This document shows, one piece after another, positions 43,855 through 56,717 of a DNA stretch of 64,000 nt. The stretch lies in assembly GCF_029784135.1 (NCBI RefSeq), contig NC_073744.1:80331935-80395934 (forward strand). Reading direction: 5' to 3'. This DNA comes from Toxorhynchites rutilus septentrionalis. Taxonomy: Eukaryota > Arthropoda > Insecta > Diptera > Culicidae. The stretch's first letter is position 1, and each line of letters begins with the position of its first letter. The notes beneath the pieces were generated by a model. The model saw only the letters and a list, made by a program, of their open reading frames with translations, had not been told where the DNA came from and did not search any database. A program made the translations under genes and the position numbers.

Positions 43855-46190
43855 TTGAAATGCAATTTTGTTACGACTGCAGTTCTCCGGAGCGTGAAGA
43901 TTTCTAATAATTTGGTCGAAAGACAACCCAACTGACTGAAAACATGCGGTTACATAACCTGGCTGGGTTCCCTCCATGAAACGATACCGAAGAAAACCCC
44001 CCTTTGGCTTCCGAAATGTAATTGAAACCCAATCAGCGTGCTGTCTGGAACGCAAGAAGCCTTTTAAATTACATTTCATAAAAATAAACCGGATAGCATC
44101 GAGCCTTAACACCTCGGGATTATGCTCGCGCATAATTCATAAGGAAATATATTTCGTTCCTCTCGATGCCTCGATTCACGCAGGCGCAGGCTGTGATGGA
44201 GATCAGTGTGGAATTCGCCATAGGCCACGACAACAACACCAGCGAAATCAACAGCAGCAACATCAGCAGCAGAACTGATGGTCGGATGGTTCGGTTCGTT
44301 CGTTTGACGCAAGATTTATTGAAATTTGTAACTGGATCTTGGCAGAGTAACACAATGGGGGGAAGGATAAAAAGCAACTGTCAGGCTCAATGCAACGCAA
44401 TGAAAGTTTATGAATATGCATTCACGTTCTGACCTTCGGGCGCCGCCGATGCGTACGCGGAGTCGGAGTCGCGGTTACCGCTAAAATATGTATTTTCGTA
44501 GACGACAACCAACAACCAACGGTTGTGCGTTACAACGTCGATGAAAATTAAGCTGTGGGATGGAACCGTTTTTCTTTCGTGATTGGGGCGTGACATGTTT
44601 TCAATTTTAATAAGATTTAAAAAAGGCAGATTTTGTGAAAGGTCACGGACTTATGAGAGCTTATCTTGTGGAGAAACAAGGATTTATGAACCACACAAGA
44701 AGTGGTTCGCTAGCTCAAATTCATTCGTTGTATGTCAGAAGATAAGTTGTATCACAAGAATGTTACTACATATTGTATAGAAATGAGTCGTCCTTCAAGA
44801 AGCAGTGAGTTGAACTCCCTCGATTCGCATTATGCGTGACAGATAAGAAATGGAATTGCAGATCGCGGCATCAGATCATGTCACGAGTTGAGATATTCGC
44901 GCGCATGATGTGACAGAATCTTCGGCAACAATAAGATGTTCCCTTGCCAGGGGGTCTCGGAATTCGTTTCACTATATTCGGTTCTCTTGGGAGTTGGATG
45001 AGTAGACATTTACGATAGCTGGGATTGCAAAACATTTCCTGGAATTGTAGCTGAGATCGACCTTATTGAAACCGAAACACGATTCCCACCAACACTAGTG
45101 ATGTACATGTGTTATCATTATTGTTATAAATCTTTCGAGCGCATTAAGTATGAATAATTCCTCACGCCACGACGTTTGATTTATGGACTTCTCGGCGTAC
45201 GTTATTTTCGCTCCCTATTCGTCTCTCGCGGAGCTTAGCTTGGTGTCGTCAAACCCGACTTAGACACCGCTCTCGAAAAACGTTCTTGAAAAGGGTGCTA
45301 ATTAAATGCTATCACTCACGACCAGTACCACACGGCTTTAGGACATCAATCCGCGCAGATGGCATTCTTATACGTTCGACCCGCCACTTTACATTCAAGA
45401 CCGCAGAAACCGATATGAATAAATTAGCCGAAAGTCTGTCAATAAAAGTCGATTAATCCGCTTACCGGCGGGGACCGCAACATACGTGTTCAGATTTCGC
45501 ATACAAACTGGAAAGGCCTCTCAAAAGTTTTGGGTTCTTTCCAGCGAATCCATCACTCCCGCCCCCCAAAACCGGGAAGTGTTCCAGTGGGGAAGGAGCG
45601 CTGCCGTTCGCTAAAAGAATGTGACATAATGTTTGTTCGAATTTGCATAAAATTCCAGCCGCAGAGGCACGGAGTTAACTCTCTCGTGGGCAAAACAGAA
45701 TCGGTTTTGACATTATGATAAGATAATCGCACCGCGGCAGATCCCAGCCGGGCTCGGGCTCGTGCTGCCAGTGAGGAGCTACACCGTGAACGATAACAGC
45801 CGAAAGCTAAAATTAACCGCCAAAATATGCGGAATAAATTAAGTTATCAAGCGTGTCGAGAACATAGCATAATGACGATCGGTTTAAAGCTGTTGTCCCG
45901 TCAATTTGCCACACAATTATCCTTAGTGCTATGGAAAAACAATGATATGGCTAGGAAGAAGTTGTTCGTAATAACCCGAACATATGAGACGTGAATGTCA
46001 TGTTAATTGAAACAGACGGTTTCATAGAACATCTACAGCTGGAGACATTCGAGCGACAATAGAATTCCAACCACTCAGAGAATGTGACTGAGATTTTGGT
46101 TTGCCTTATTCAAAATGTAGGAACAATCTTCAGAAAATATACCCAGTGAGCCAATGCTCATTGGTAGAACCAGCAGGGTATGGTCTATTC
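43855..46190. other. Low-copy sequence without a recognisable gene
   Basis: A CAG/CAA-rich patch lies at 44228-44275. No frame shows a domain. Short frames at 43976-44278 and 44583-44780 overlap each other or are low-complexity. It is possibly intronic. Confidence 0.5.
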
Positions 46191-46199
46191 TGAGCTGGA

Positions 46200-47060
46200 A
46201 AAACCCGATGAAACGGTAAAAAATAAATGCTACCAATATTGCTACCAAGTTGAATAACTTCGGTCCGAGAACGCTGCCCTACGGTACTCCCGATGTGATG
46301 TTCAGGACATGGGACCGAGTTGAGTAGAGGGCCACATATGAGGTTCTATCACACAGGTACGAGGAAATCCAATTCGTAAGTGAATCCGGGAATCCCATGT
46401 GTTTCAACTTCTCGATAAGAAGGATATGCGGAACCGTGTCGAATGCTTTAGCCAAATCTACACATAGGAGAAATCAGGGTAAAACCGACACCCAAAGGAT
46501 CTCCATATCGAAGCCAAGCTTCAGTGAAGACCAGGACATCGTAATCGTAGCTAATCGTAGCAGCAAACGTAACTGCGCGATTTTGGTGCGTATGCCTTTG
46601 ACATTGGTAATACACGGAAATAGGACGTGCAGAGGGGCGTGTTTTTGTTCCTAATTCAAAGGTAGCGTGATTAGATGACCTCTATCAACTGGAAGCGATA
46701 GACTTTACTTGGCGCGAAGTGCTTTCTACATGAGGGTACTCGCCTGCTGTGACTGGATGGAAGACCCCTTCTCCATCATCGTACACAAGACCGGGATGAC
46801 TGCAGGTGGCTGGCGGGAATGGCTCGACTGTGACGTGAGGATTAGGGGTTTCCATGAGGCTTGCAGGTACGCATCTCGGAGACGTCAGTGTTGCTGTAGA
46901 CAGTGCAGAGAACGATGTGAACTTCGTTACACCAAAATCTCCTCGTATCGAATAACTGGAAACAACATGCGATGTTGTTGGGGAGATGAGCTGGCTGGAT
47001 GCACCAACAGTAGCAACGGAGCCTTGGCGCGACGTAGCAGTTATTGTTGATATTGTCGTG
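46200..47060 (-). pseudogene. CR1/Jockey-like LINE remnant
   Basis: The minus strand between about 46455 and 46240 reads LAKAFDTVPHILLIEKLKHM, LTNWISSYLCDRTSYVAL and ITSGVPQGSVLGPKLFN, matching RT blocks of the inner LINE at 21000-21250. Position 46470-46600 has an endonuclease scrap. Then 46720-46910 resembles the ORF1 linker of that LINE (plus-strand TTCTCCATCATCGTACACAAG, GACCGGGATGACTGCAG). Large internal deletions separate the three pieces. Confidence 0.75.
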
Positions 47061-47159
47061 CTGAAAGCGACTGGTATTACCAGAGGTGAGTTGAATAAAT
47101 CGGATATGCACTTGTTTTAAAAAAGTCCTGACTGGATAAGGAAGTAAAAAGTGACCCAA

Positions 47160-47545
47160 AACAAAATCACCAGTTCTATGGAAAGTATTTTAAAGGGTTC
47201 CAAATAAGAAATGCATGTAAGATCTATGATGAAAAACGTACTTTTTAGTTTTTTTCACACTGTTCTCTATAGCCTCGAGATAAAATTTTGGAAAAAAAAT
47301 ACTGAATTTACATCCTTTAATGGTGTATTGAGGAATATTGTCAAGAAATTTGTTCATAAAAAACTAAGTACCTTTTTTTAAATTTTGGTGATTTTTTTTT
47401 GGGTTTGAGATCCAGTACAGCTCTGATTTATATTTAAATGTGTCTCTACGCCTTTTCTAGATTTGTATGATTTTTTTCAGATTTATAAGAATTTTGCGCG
47501 GTACAATTTTTTTTATATTTCGAAATTTTGATTTTTTTTTCAAAA
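47160..47545. other. AT-rich unassigned sequence
   Basis: Long T and A runs with no gene or known element. It leads into the palindrome at 47546. Confidence 0.5.
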
Positions 47546-47753
47546 AAAATTCAGGAACACAGTGAATTACCTAATTTTCCAATTTGCTACCCTATACAAT
47601 TCTATAGTGTCGTAACATATTTAAATATAAAGTAGACGAATACTGGGTCTCAACAGTATTCGTCTACTTTATATTTAAATATGTTACGACACTATAGAAT
47701 TGTATAGGGTAGCAAATTGGAAAATTAGGTAATTCACTGTGTTCCTGAATTTT
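47546..47753. repeat. Perfect palindrome, 100-bp arms
   Basis: Arms 47546-47645 and 47654-47753 are exact reverse complements with an 8-base spacer (GGTCTCAA). Neither arm matches another element in the window. There is no TA or other target duplication that would make it an inverted-repeat transposon. Confidence 0.95.
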
Positions 47754-47934
47754 AAATTAATTCTACACTCATATTAGCGTTGACAGAAAACATTTAATCT
47801 TCGACAGAAAAAAAAAATCTTGGAGGGTGAAATGAACCAATAATAGCATTTTTTTCAAAAGCTTTAAAATGTTTGTATTTCTGGGAGCAGACATCTCTTT
47901 CTCTCAGACTGAACGTCAGCTTGGGATTGTACCA

Positions 47935-48030
47935 AAAAAAGTCCAAACGATGTCTATGGGTATCGAACCAAGGCCGCCTGGAATGCAAGGCTGTTTTACA
48001 CGACCACGCTATCCACATAGCCACTGGTTT
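47935..48030 (-). mobile_element. tRNA-like SINE head
   Basis: On the minus strand AGTGGCTATGTGG (A-box-like, about 48012-48024) is followed by GGTTCGATACCC (B-box-like, about 47960-47972), spaced as in a tRNA-derived promoter. It is unlike the heads at 11181 and 40925. No cloverleaf is obvious, so it is not called a tRNA gene. Confidence 0.6.
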
Positions 48031-48380
48031 TGTTGCATAAATGCGTAATAATATTAAATCTCATTTTAAAATGAAGTTGACATATCAACATCTGATCAAT
48101 TTTTAAAATTACCCAATTTGATTTTTTGATTTTTTCTCTGAGTTAATTTTTTTTCTTTGAATTGCGATGCAATCCTTTCATTTTGACCTTCTTTTCAAAT
48201 GTGTGAGGGAAGTAAAGGAATGTTAGGATTTTTTTTGATTATTTTAATTTTCCAGTTAGTCGACCCATCTTGACAGAAGAGAGTAATTTTCCATAGACAA
48301 GGCGATTTTTTTTTATTTATGATTATAGTGTATATACGATATGACATTTTACAGGAGTATTAATTGCCAGTGAGTGAGTA

Positions 48381-48410
48381 CGATATTACTAGTGTCTACT
48401 AGTAATATCG
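48381..48410. repeat. 13-bp perfect hairpin
   Basis: CGATATTACTAGT (48381-48393) and its complement (48398-48410) are separated by four bases. It is a compact cruciform-prone site in an otherwise unassigned stretch. Confidence 0.85.
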
Positions 48411-48419
48411 CTAGTGTCT

Positions 48420-49670
48420 TCTGGGCTCCATGAGAATCTGCCGAAACGAGCGATGTACCATTTCTTCTGATTTTGTCTCGTGAGAGAGATAGCGGATAGC
48501 AGTACAATCCTCATTACTACCAAAGGCAATCGTCTTGCATAAAGATACCGACAGCAAAGTATACTATGTGTAATATCACAAAAAATTACAAATATGCGAA
48601 CAAATTCAGCAAAAAAAGAACTGTACCGGATCACAAAATAAAAAAAAAATTCAAAATGTCGAAATACCAAAAAATTTTCATTTCTTTGGCGATATTCCGT
48701 TGTGCGCCATAGTAAGATGCGCTTTTTGCACAAATTACTTTATGCAAAAACCGGATTTTGGATCCCCTCTCCTCTTTAGTAACAAGATTTCTATCTCTAC
48801 TACACACAAAGTAACGTGGGGTATATGATGAAACTATTAACTATGGATAACGGAAATCCAACGAGCCCCACGATTTTATTTTAGACTCATCAATGCCCTA
48901 GATTAAAGGAAGGAGTGTGATAACTACTAACTGCTTCTTGCCTGGTTATTTTTGACCTATTAGTACATTATATGTATGATTATTATGTTTTATAACAAAT
49001 AAAACTATAATAAACGTTTAACTTAAAAAGTGTTTTTTTATTTTTTTTTATTTTCTAGTTTTTAGGACATTATCTGTGTCATTAGTATATTTCTCTACAA
49101 TAAAAACATTCCACAATTTTTCAAAATGTTTTATTTTTGCATTTTTTTTCGGAATGTTTTCACGATGTACTGTATTCTATTAGTCAAATCATTTCATTTA
49201 ATACTGATAATGATATGAGTACAAAAAATACATAGTCGAGCATTTTGTGCCGGAGACCTTTCAGAATTTATGTTGTTCATAATGTAGTTTGTTCTCCAAG
49301 TTAAGTACATTCATTTGATACACATATCCCAATTAACATTTTTCAAAACTAATATGAAATATGAAATCGTTTTATGGCGGGGGCCAAATTGGATTTTTAA
49401 AGATAATAGGATATGCAGTATTATATTGACAGCAGAGATAAGGTGTGTGGAAGGTGGAACTGGGTCAAATTTTTATTAATGTGGGATATACAAACATAAA
49501 TACAAATAGGTAAAGTTGTATGAAACCGTTAAAAAAAGTAATTGGCCATTTTGGTTACTGCGGCCATCTTTGATATTTTCCATAGAGCTAAATTTTCTTT
49601 GGGTGCATTATTTACTTCCTCACCCAGCCGAGCCCTTTCCAGAAAGATGGAAAAACGTGTAATTTAATTA
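48420..49670. other. AT-rich unassigned sequence
   Basis: No coding or mobile-element features are recognised. Many T-runs and A-runs are present. Confidence 0.5.
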
Positions 49671-49675
49671 GCAAT

Positions 49676-49787
49676 GAAGTATATCTAAATAATAAAAACG
49701 AACACCTTTCAACCTGAAACGTTGAAACATTGAAGTATATCTAAATAATAAAAACGAACACCTTTCAACCTGAAACGTTGAAACATT
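49676..49787. repeat. Two perfect 56-bp tandem copies
   Basis: The unit GAAGTATATCTAAATAATAA...GTTGAAACATT occurs twice head to tail (49676-49731 and 49732-49787) without a difference, followed by the first five bases of a third. Confidence 0.95.
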
Positions 49788-49792
49788 GAAGT

Positions 49793-52080
49793 CATGGTAT
49801 GATTTAATTAAATAAAGATAAATCAATAACGAATTGAATAAATATTCAAAAATGTTAGTAAAGGCCGCATACTTCAAAGCGCGACAAAATTCATTTTCTT
49901 ATGACAAATATGGCACTCATTTTATAATCAATCCGAAGAATACCGAGTAATGAATGTCAACCCCTGTCAACCCCAATCGAATTGCTGTCATTTATGGATA
50001 AAACAAACTTCAGTAATAACTGTCATTGAATGGAAATAAATAGGTAATATGAATTAACCGATGCAATAAAACTACACTTAACTCTTTGCTTAGAGAGCCG
50101 CTCCGCGCATATCGAAGATAAATCTGCCAACGACGGGCTGCCGCTATCGGTCCCGGGGGTGTATCGAATCAGAACGCATTAGTTTTTTTTCCAAGGTTCA
50201 CCACCGCCGCCACCACAACCACTCACTTGTGAATGAATAGATAGTTGCATTTAATGCTAACCTTTCTCAGCACTTGTCTCGCATGTATAATTGATTGTTG
50301 TGACTCGGTAATGGAATACTTCTGTCAGATCCAATCAAGTGTGTCATAATGGGGGGAAAATTTAATTAAAAATATTTTACATAACCGCAAAAAAAACAAC
50401 ACTTTGATTGCGATCAAAATCGATTTTGTTTCTAATTCAATTACTCTCCCTCGTCGGTGGGGTTAATTCCTTTTTTTTCGCTGATGGCCTCCCATCGCTA
50501 CAATGAAAGCTAAAGCCCTCTAGCTCTTTTTCTGTCTTTCGTTCCCCAAAAACATTGTTGTATACGGCAAACAGTTCGCGTTCCGTAGTTCCAAGATAAT
50601 TGAATTGCTTTGTCCAGACGTAGCCAAAAGTTTAACCAGACTAAAACATAACAGCTCCAGGGGATTGTCATCCGACGACAGCACTGCCCAGTTGCATTGC
50701 ACTCACTGAGCGAAATGCCCTAACCTAGCTTTCGCAAGGTCGTAATCACCAACTAGGTGGTCTACCGGTCTACGATTGACGGATTAGCCTTTGCCTTTCC
50801 ATCACAAAGCTTCATTATTACCGTACAAGTTCCTCGCCAGTTCAAATGCCATCGTGATTGATTCATTCAATCCTCGTAGTTGTATTTGCTTTTTTAACTC
50901 GAACCAGCAATCAACTATCGCACCATTCACCAAGGCACTATTTTTCTTTTCATTTCCCCCAAACACAACCAGAAAACGATTAAACGATTGCGGTTTTCTC
51001 GGCCTCATCCGCGAAAGTCTATTTTTCAAGGATTTCTCGCGACTTTGATGAATATCTCGGAATGCAGGAGAGGAAAAAAATGAAATAATATAGAAACACA
51101 ATCCTGCTCACTCCTGCCCTTTTATTGTTGCAGTCTGTTGCTTGGGATCAGATTTTGCTTGCTGACTAACATCTTTTTATTAAGCCCGAGCATTAATTTC
51201 TTCGGTATGGGTATGGGACCCACAACCGAACGAGCGTGAATGAAACGGCCCCATTGTGGCTCATGAAAAGATGAAAGGCGCTCACAATGCCTTCATTATT
51301 CGAGCAGGATTGTTTTGATCTCTGACTTCAGGTGGGCTGTTTATTTTCACCTTCCCTCGTAGGCCTGCGCTTGCCTGCCTATGTGCGATTTGCATGCTGC
51401 TAGAGGATAGGGTTTCGTCAATCAATCATCACAGAGAAGATGTTGGAAAAGCATGGGAAAATATGCTAAACAAAATGATTAAGAAGCAACAAAGTGGAAT
51501 TTGATGAACCCGACATACGGATGAACGGAAGAAATTTTGAGGCAACAAATTGGTATTTGGACAGATTAAAGCAAAACAAAGAAAACATAGCAAAAGAACA
51601 CGAGAAAATGTGAAAGGAGGAGAGAATAGATATATAATGACCTTTATGCAAATGGAGAGAGAAAAGTGATTCTGCGATTACTCGCAGATCCGAAGCAGAA
51701 CAAAATTATCGAATACATAAACAATACAGTGATCGATGCTTGTCGTTCATTCGATTTAGGCTTTCAAATGTAACAGAGTCAGTAGAAATCGTATACTTAT
51801 CGATACATCAATAAACAATTCCAAAATTGATAATTGTGTTCGGTATTGGTATTTATTTTATATTACATTGGTGAGTTTTTTTTTCTTTAGTTCTATACAT
51901 AACACAGGAGGCATCTCGTCTAGGATCACAGAGGGCGGTTTTCATTCGATCTCATTCCACTTCGGTATCTTTTATCTGATTCGCACCATCCAACGACTGT
52001 TTACCATCCTTCTGTCATCATCACTTGGTAAACACTGGTGCAGTGAACAAACAATACCCAACAACCAAACAAAACAGAGC
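49793..52080. other. Low-copy sequence without a recognisable gene
   Basis: No frame shows a domain. A frame at 50791-51048 overlaps one at 50802-51101 on the other strand, and neither is recognised. A GC-richer patch lies near 50095-50215. Confidence 0.5.
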
Positions 52081-52084
52081 CACC

Positions 52085-52200
52085 AAATCATTATCAAAGA
52101 GTTTAACGATGTGATTCTTCAAACATATCCAAAATCGAAAGATAGCCTAACGGAATCCTACGTCAACTATGCGGTTGTGTCTCGGACTCTTGTGACTTTT
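52085..52200. repeat. Family B terminal part
   Basis: It matches 15235-15340 closely: AAATCATTATCAAAGAGTTTA, CATATCCAAAATC and TAGCCTAACGGAATCCTACG. The tandem units are absent. Confidence 0.8.
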
Positions 52201-52369
52201 TTTTTGAGTCGACACTCTGATATTGAATAACTCTTCAGCGTATTGTTCGGTGGCCCTGAAAAATGTCAAGTTTTTATAAAGGCTGCTGAAAATGGTTGAA
52301 TCGTGGATTCATTCTTTTTTCTATGGCCAGCTTATATATCTAAAGTTGCGTCTTTTTAACCAATACATG

Positions 52370-52620
52370 TAATGCAACGACTTTTTGACGTAGAACTACG
52401 TCTTTCAGTAAGGGTGCCAAATCAGAAAACACGTCATGTTTTTATGAAATAAAGTTAACGTTAATATCTATTTTCACAGAACGAATTCTGATGATTTGCA
52501 TACCAATCGATTCGAAATATCTCTAAGATTTGTTTGATATGCTATACATTACAATTCCCTGATCCCTAAACGGTTTAAATTAAGGAAAACTGGAAGTATT
52601 CCCATTTTCCCATTCATTTG
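52370..52620. repeat. Family A, copy
   Basis: The best-preserved left part of the family in the window runs GACGTAGAACTACGTC, CAGTAAGGGTGCCAAAT, AAGTTAACGTTAATATC and GATTTGCATACCAATCG. Its likely right end lies at 53165-53245 after unrelated sequence. Confidence 0.65.
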
Positions 52621-53164
52621 TTCTGCCAATTTGTCTGCTTACCATACCGTGCCTTAACAAACGAGCAACTAATACATACGTGAAAGCCCTCCGTATCAAA
52701 GTTTGCTTCGACAAAGAAGCAGCCAGCAGCAAACGAAAATTTTTTGTGCACGTGTGGATGAGGAAGAGTATCCAGAATTTTGGAATACGGACATACACTG
52801 CATTTATTTAAATACAACGTATCTTTCAAGGCAGTATGCTTACAAATCCCAGTAGTAAAAACTTACTGTTGCATATTCAGGGACCAGATCCCACCTCAAG
52901 CGGGTTATAGGAGAAATGGTGTTTATAGTTTGTGATCGATATCTGAGTAGGAGGGAGAGGGTCTGGTGCGAGTTGGCAGCGCAGTTCAAACGTAAAGTGA
53001 GGACGAAACCAACTAACCGAAAAGCGCAGAAAGCTTTCGACGATTCTCTTCATTATTCAAATTTTGAATGGAAATTTTCACTGCTGAAGTAGTAAGAATA
53101 ACTAAATAACTAAAAAGTTATCAAAAACGTCGATGCATTCTAAAATAATATCCGAAGTGAAAAA

Positions 53165-53245
53165 CATAATTGAATAATATAATTCCGTGGTCCTACGTCA
53201 AAAATGCGGTAGTGCCCTAGATACAACCCGTTACATTTTTTTCGT
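53165..53245. repeat. Family A terminal part
   Basis: GTGGTCCTACGTCAAAAATGC, GGTAGTGCCCTAGATACAACC corresponds to 43755-43800. It would be the right end of the family A copy that begins at 52370, with unrelated DNA between. Confidence 0.6.
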
Positions 53246-53249
53246 TTTA

Positions 53250-55790
53250 TTCATTCGATGTTCATCGTTCTGTAAATAAACGTTCTGTACACGGGGAACG
53301 CTCACCGCTTAAAACGTTCATTCAACACATTTGGAATTGATAGGGAAGAGTTTGACGGTTGCTTTGATATGAGCAATCCATGTAAGTACCATCTATCGTG
53401 CATGGATGTGTGAGGAGGGTTATGTATGTGTGCAGCTACGCTTGATAGGAGAATAAAGAGATGAAAATCATTCATATCATTATTAGTCAAATGACATTGA
53501 AACTACAGTCGAATTAGCCCTGAATTAAAGGATGTTTATGACCATGAATGGTACAATGATATAGCATATTTTCACCGCTCATCTGTGTAGGTTCGACAGA
53601 AAGAGAGAACATTTAAACGTTCAGCCGAGTAATGTGCGATTCACAAAGAACGTTACGGATAAGAACGTCTACGTTCCGTCAACGTCTCCACCAATTCACA
53701 CATGCAGTCAATGTTTGAACCAGCACCGTCACGTCAAATGTCAAACGAATGATTTATTCAATGTTATTCATGGTGTCGCCATCTACAACAATTTTAAATT
53801 TCAATGCCCTCTTTCATATCAGCATGCTTAGAATCAGTACTAAATTTAGAAAAATTCAATGGAAATAATTGAAGTTTATTATTTGAAAGCCTAAAACCTG
53901 TAGTCCCGACCCTTTTTAACAATAAAAATATATAGATTATTTTTCTCAGCTAGTCGTGAATTGATTTTTACTGAGAAATTTGAAACTGGGAGATATGTTG
54001 GCATAAAAAATGCAGCTAAAATCAAAATAAAAGCCGAGACACAAAGCCAAGACAAAAACCCAACGAGACGTCCGTTGCCTCCGTCAATTATTATTCTCTA
54101 CAAATCCTGCCGGTCGTTTTCGTTGAACGTATGCTGACGGGTCGTGGGCAAAATCGCATCGAAATTCGTTCAACAACACTCATCCACAGATAAAACTCAC
54201 TCTTCTATTCTCCGTTTATGTCTCACTTTATTTGAGACAGAAAATATTCACCATTCACAGAGGCAAAGTTCATTCTCGAGTTAAACGGAAAAATACTGTC
54301 TCAATTCCGCTCATCTATTCTCAGAAAATTTTGCATTCTCTCTTATGCCTCTTGAGATGACGTTAGATGGTGATAGAATCAAATTGGAAACTTTTGCTTG
54401 CGCCAGCGAATGTCTCTGTAAAATCATTCGTTTTTCAATCAAATAGCAATCATTGAGCCTCGATCGCGGCAGTAAAATATATGTAGATAGTTGAAATCGA
54501 GTTGTTTCCTGTGCACTATTGCAATGACATTTTTTTGTTTCTAGAATGAAATGATCTAAGCCATCGCAAAAGACCATATTAACGCAAGTTATCGGTGAGC
54601 GGGATGGTGGATTCATGTGCACTTGAATGCTGACAAGGAAAAGAGTACAAGGGAAAATAAAATCATACAAATAAGCAGATTCAGTCTATTTTTCTAGCTA
54701 AAAAAGCTAAAAATACAGAGGTCTCGTAAATTCAGTTTTATTCACTTTATAGGAGACTGTACCGAGTTGGCGACAGTATAGGATTTTAACAACCTTCAAG
54801 GGGAACTTTTGAGCTTCACAGTCCCATCAACCATTATGGTACCACACGTCTGACCCGCTTTAGATACTATTCTCACGATTTCTACGTCACGGGAAGGTAT
54901 GTAGACACGATACTCTAACGTAAAGTGCTGATCGCCAACAATCTGGTTTGCGTTCTGAATGCCAGCGACGACAACTCGCAGTTTGTTTGGTCTTACTTTC
55001 GAAGAGGAAAACAAAGGGGAAGCGATAATAATAAAAGGCGATGCTTAACAAGAGCTCCTAATAGGACCGTGCGAGATAATTTTCAGATATGCCGATGAAT
55101 ATCTATTTTAAGTCAAGATTTATCTCCAAAAAGCACCCATTTGGTTTAAGTCTTGCTTTTTTCGAAGAATCGAAATGTTTATGGAGAATATTTTGAAAGA
55201 TATCATACTAAAAATTCAAATCTCTGTTAAATTTGATGCTTTTAACATCTTAAGGAGTGATATGACCGCATCCGTTATCTCCCTTTGCCGAGAGGTCAAC
55301 TAATGCTATCATGTGGTCTGTGTTCTTGTCGCGATCTCCCTTTTCGAATTTGGAATGCAGCTTCGAAATGTTCAATCTAGCTAGACTTTTGAGGAATCTA
55401 TAGATTACGAGCAATTGAAGTTTCTAGAATAAGAAGTATCTGAGGATCGTTTCAACGAGTCAAAACAATTGTAGTATTTTTGGCCTTGTCAACCGTTGAC
55501 TACATCTCAACGTTGTGTTCGTAGATCCGTCGGTAAATTGAAAAAAAAGGTTTATCATGTTGAAAGTATCAATTCCATGTCGTCCGCAGCACCAAAGCAC
55601 AAGCTAAAGCTGGAGATAAAACTCTCAGATAAAAAGCGGTTCATCAAATACACACACACGATGGACAGCGGTCGCTGGGTTCGACTTTGTAAAGAGCTAA
55701 TTTGAATATCAAACCCACGGAACACAAGCGTAATATTAACAACGAAGAAGGCAAAAAAACAAATCGTCACGTGAACGCTACATAATTTCT
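53250..55790. other. Low-copy sequence, one unassigned open frame
   Basis: A minus-strand frame at 54796-55014 encodes 72 residues with a protein-like composition (KLRVVVAGIQNAN, HFTLEYRVYIPSRDVEIV, SKAGQTCGTIMVDGTVK). It ends in a proper stop. I do not recognise the family. It may be the end of a retroelement or host exon. The rest shows nothing specific. Confidence 0.45.
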
Positions 55791-56057
55791 GCACCTTGGC
55801 GCGATCGCGACCGGCAGACAAGAATCAGTGGACCATAATTATAATAATGTTTCAAGTCCAGCTGTGTTCGCGCGTAGTGACACTTGATCACACCGATTTA
55901 CGGGCGAACCACAACGAGGAGTAGAAGGAGGAAGAGTTTAGAAAGGAGCGAATTCGCTCGCCACCACTAATGATAGCGTTCGAGGGGCGGCAGCGCGAGT
56001 GCGTGTGATAATTAATTTTAATCTGGTTCGTCCTATTTGAAGGTGTTTCATAATCAC
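55791..56057 (+). repeat. Duplicated block X, copy 1 (267 bp)
   Basis: Identical along its length to 56451-56717. It starts GCACCTTGGCGCGATCG and ends GTGTTTCATAATCAC. It is joined directly to block Y copy 1. Confidence 0.95.
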
Positions 56058-56058
56058 A

Positions 56059-56453
56059 GCATATACAGTCACTGCTCCAATTATCCGTTTGATGGCCTCC
56101 ACCCAGCGCCGGATAATGACCGTCCGTCATCGGTGTTGGCCTGCGGAAACACCGATGTTTGACACGCAAACGCCAATCGCTGGTGTGGATAAGTATCTGT
56201 TCCCAGGCGAGAGCGATTGGAACTTACATTTGATTAAGTCTCAAGTAGTGGCATTTGTTTACATAGGAAAATTGCTTCATTTATTTGTCAACATATTGAT
56301 GACCAATTTTAACACCACTTCATTGATTTTTCCGTTTGTGTGGCTTTTAAATTGTGAGAATCGTCTCACATTTACCAGTCATTAACCATAAGGTATTAAT
56401 TCACAATTTCTATATCGCATTGAAAATACCCTTTTAATTTTTTTTCAAACGCA
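56059..56453 (+). repeat. Duplicated block Y, copy 1 (395 bp)
   Basis: Identical by eye to 57940-58334. It starts GCATATACAGTCACTG and ends TTTTTTCAAACGCA. It overlaps the start of X copy 2 by the bases GCA. Confidence 0.93.
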
Positions 56454-56717
56454 CCTTGGCGCGATCGCGACCGGCAGACAAGAATCAGTGGACCATAATT
56501 ATAATAATGTTTCAAGTCCAGCTGTGTTCGCGCGTAGTGACACTTGATCACACCGATTTACGGGCGAACCACAACGAGGAGTAGAAGGAGGAAGAGTTTA
56601 GAAAGGAGCGAATTCGCTCGCCACCACTAATGATAGCGTTCGAGGGGCGGCAGCGCGAGTGCGTGTGATAATTAATTTTAATCTGGTTCGTCCTATTTGA
56701 AGGTGTTTCATAATCAC
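56451..56717 (+). repeat. Duplicated block X, copy 2 (267 bp)
   Basis: Second copy of X at an offset of exactly 660 bases. It is followed by the unique segment Z rather than by Y. Confidence 0.95.
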
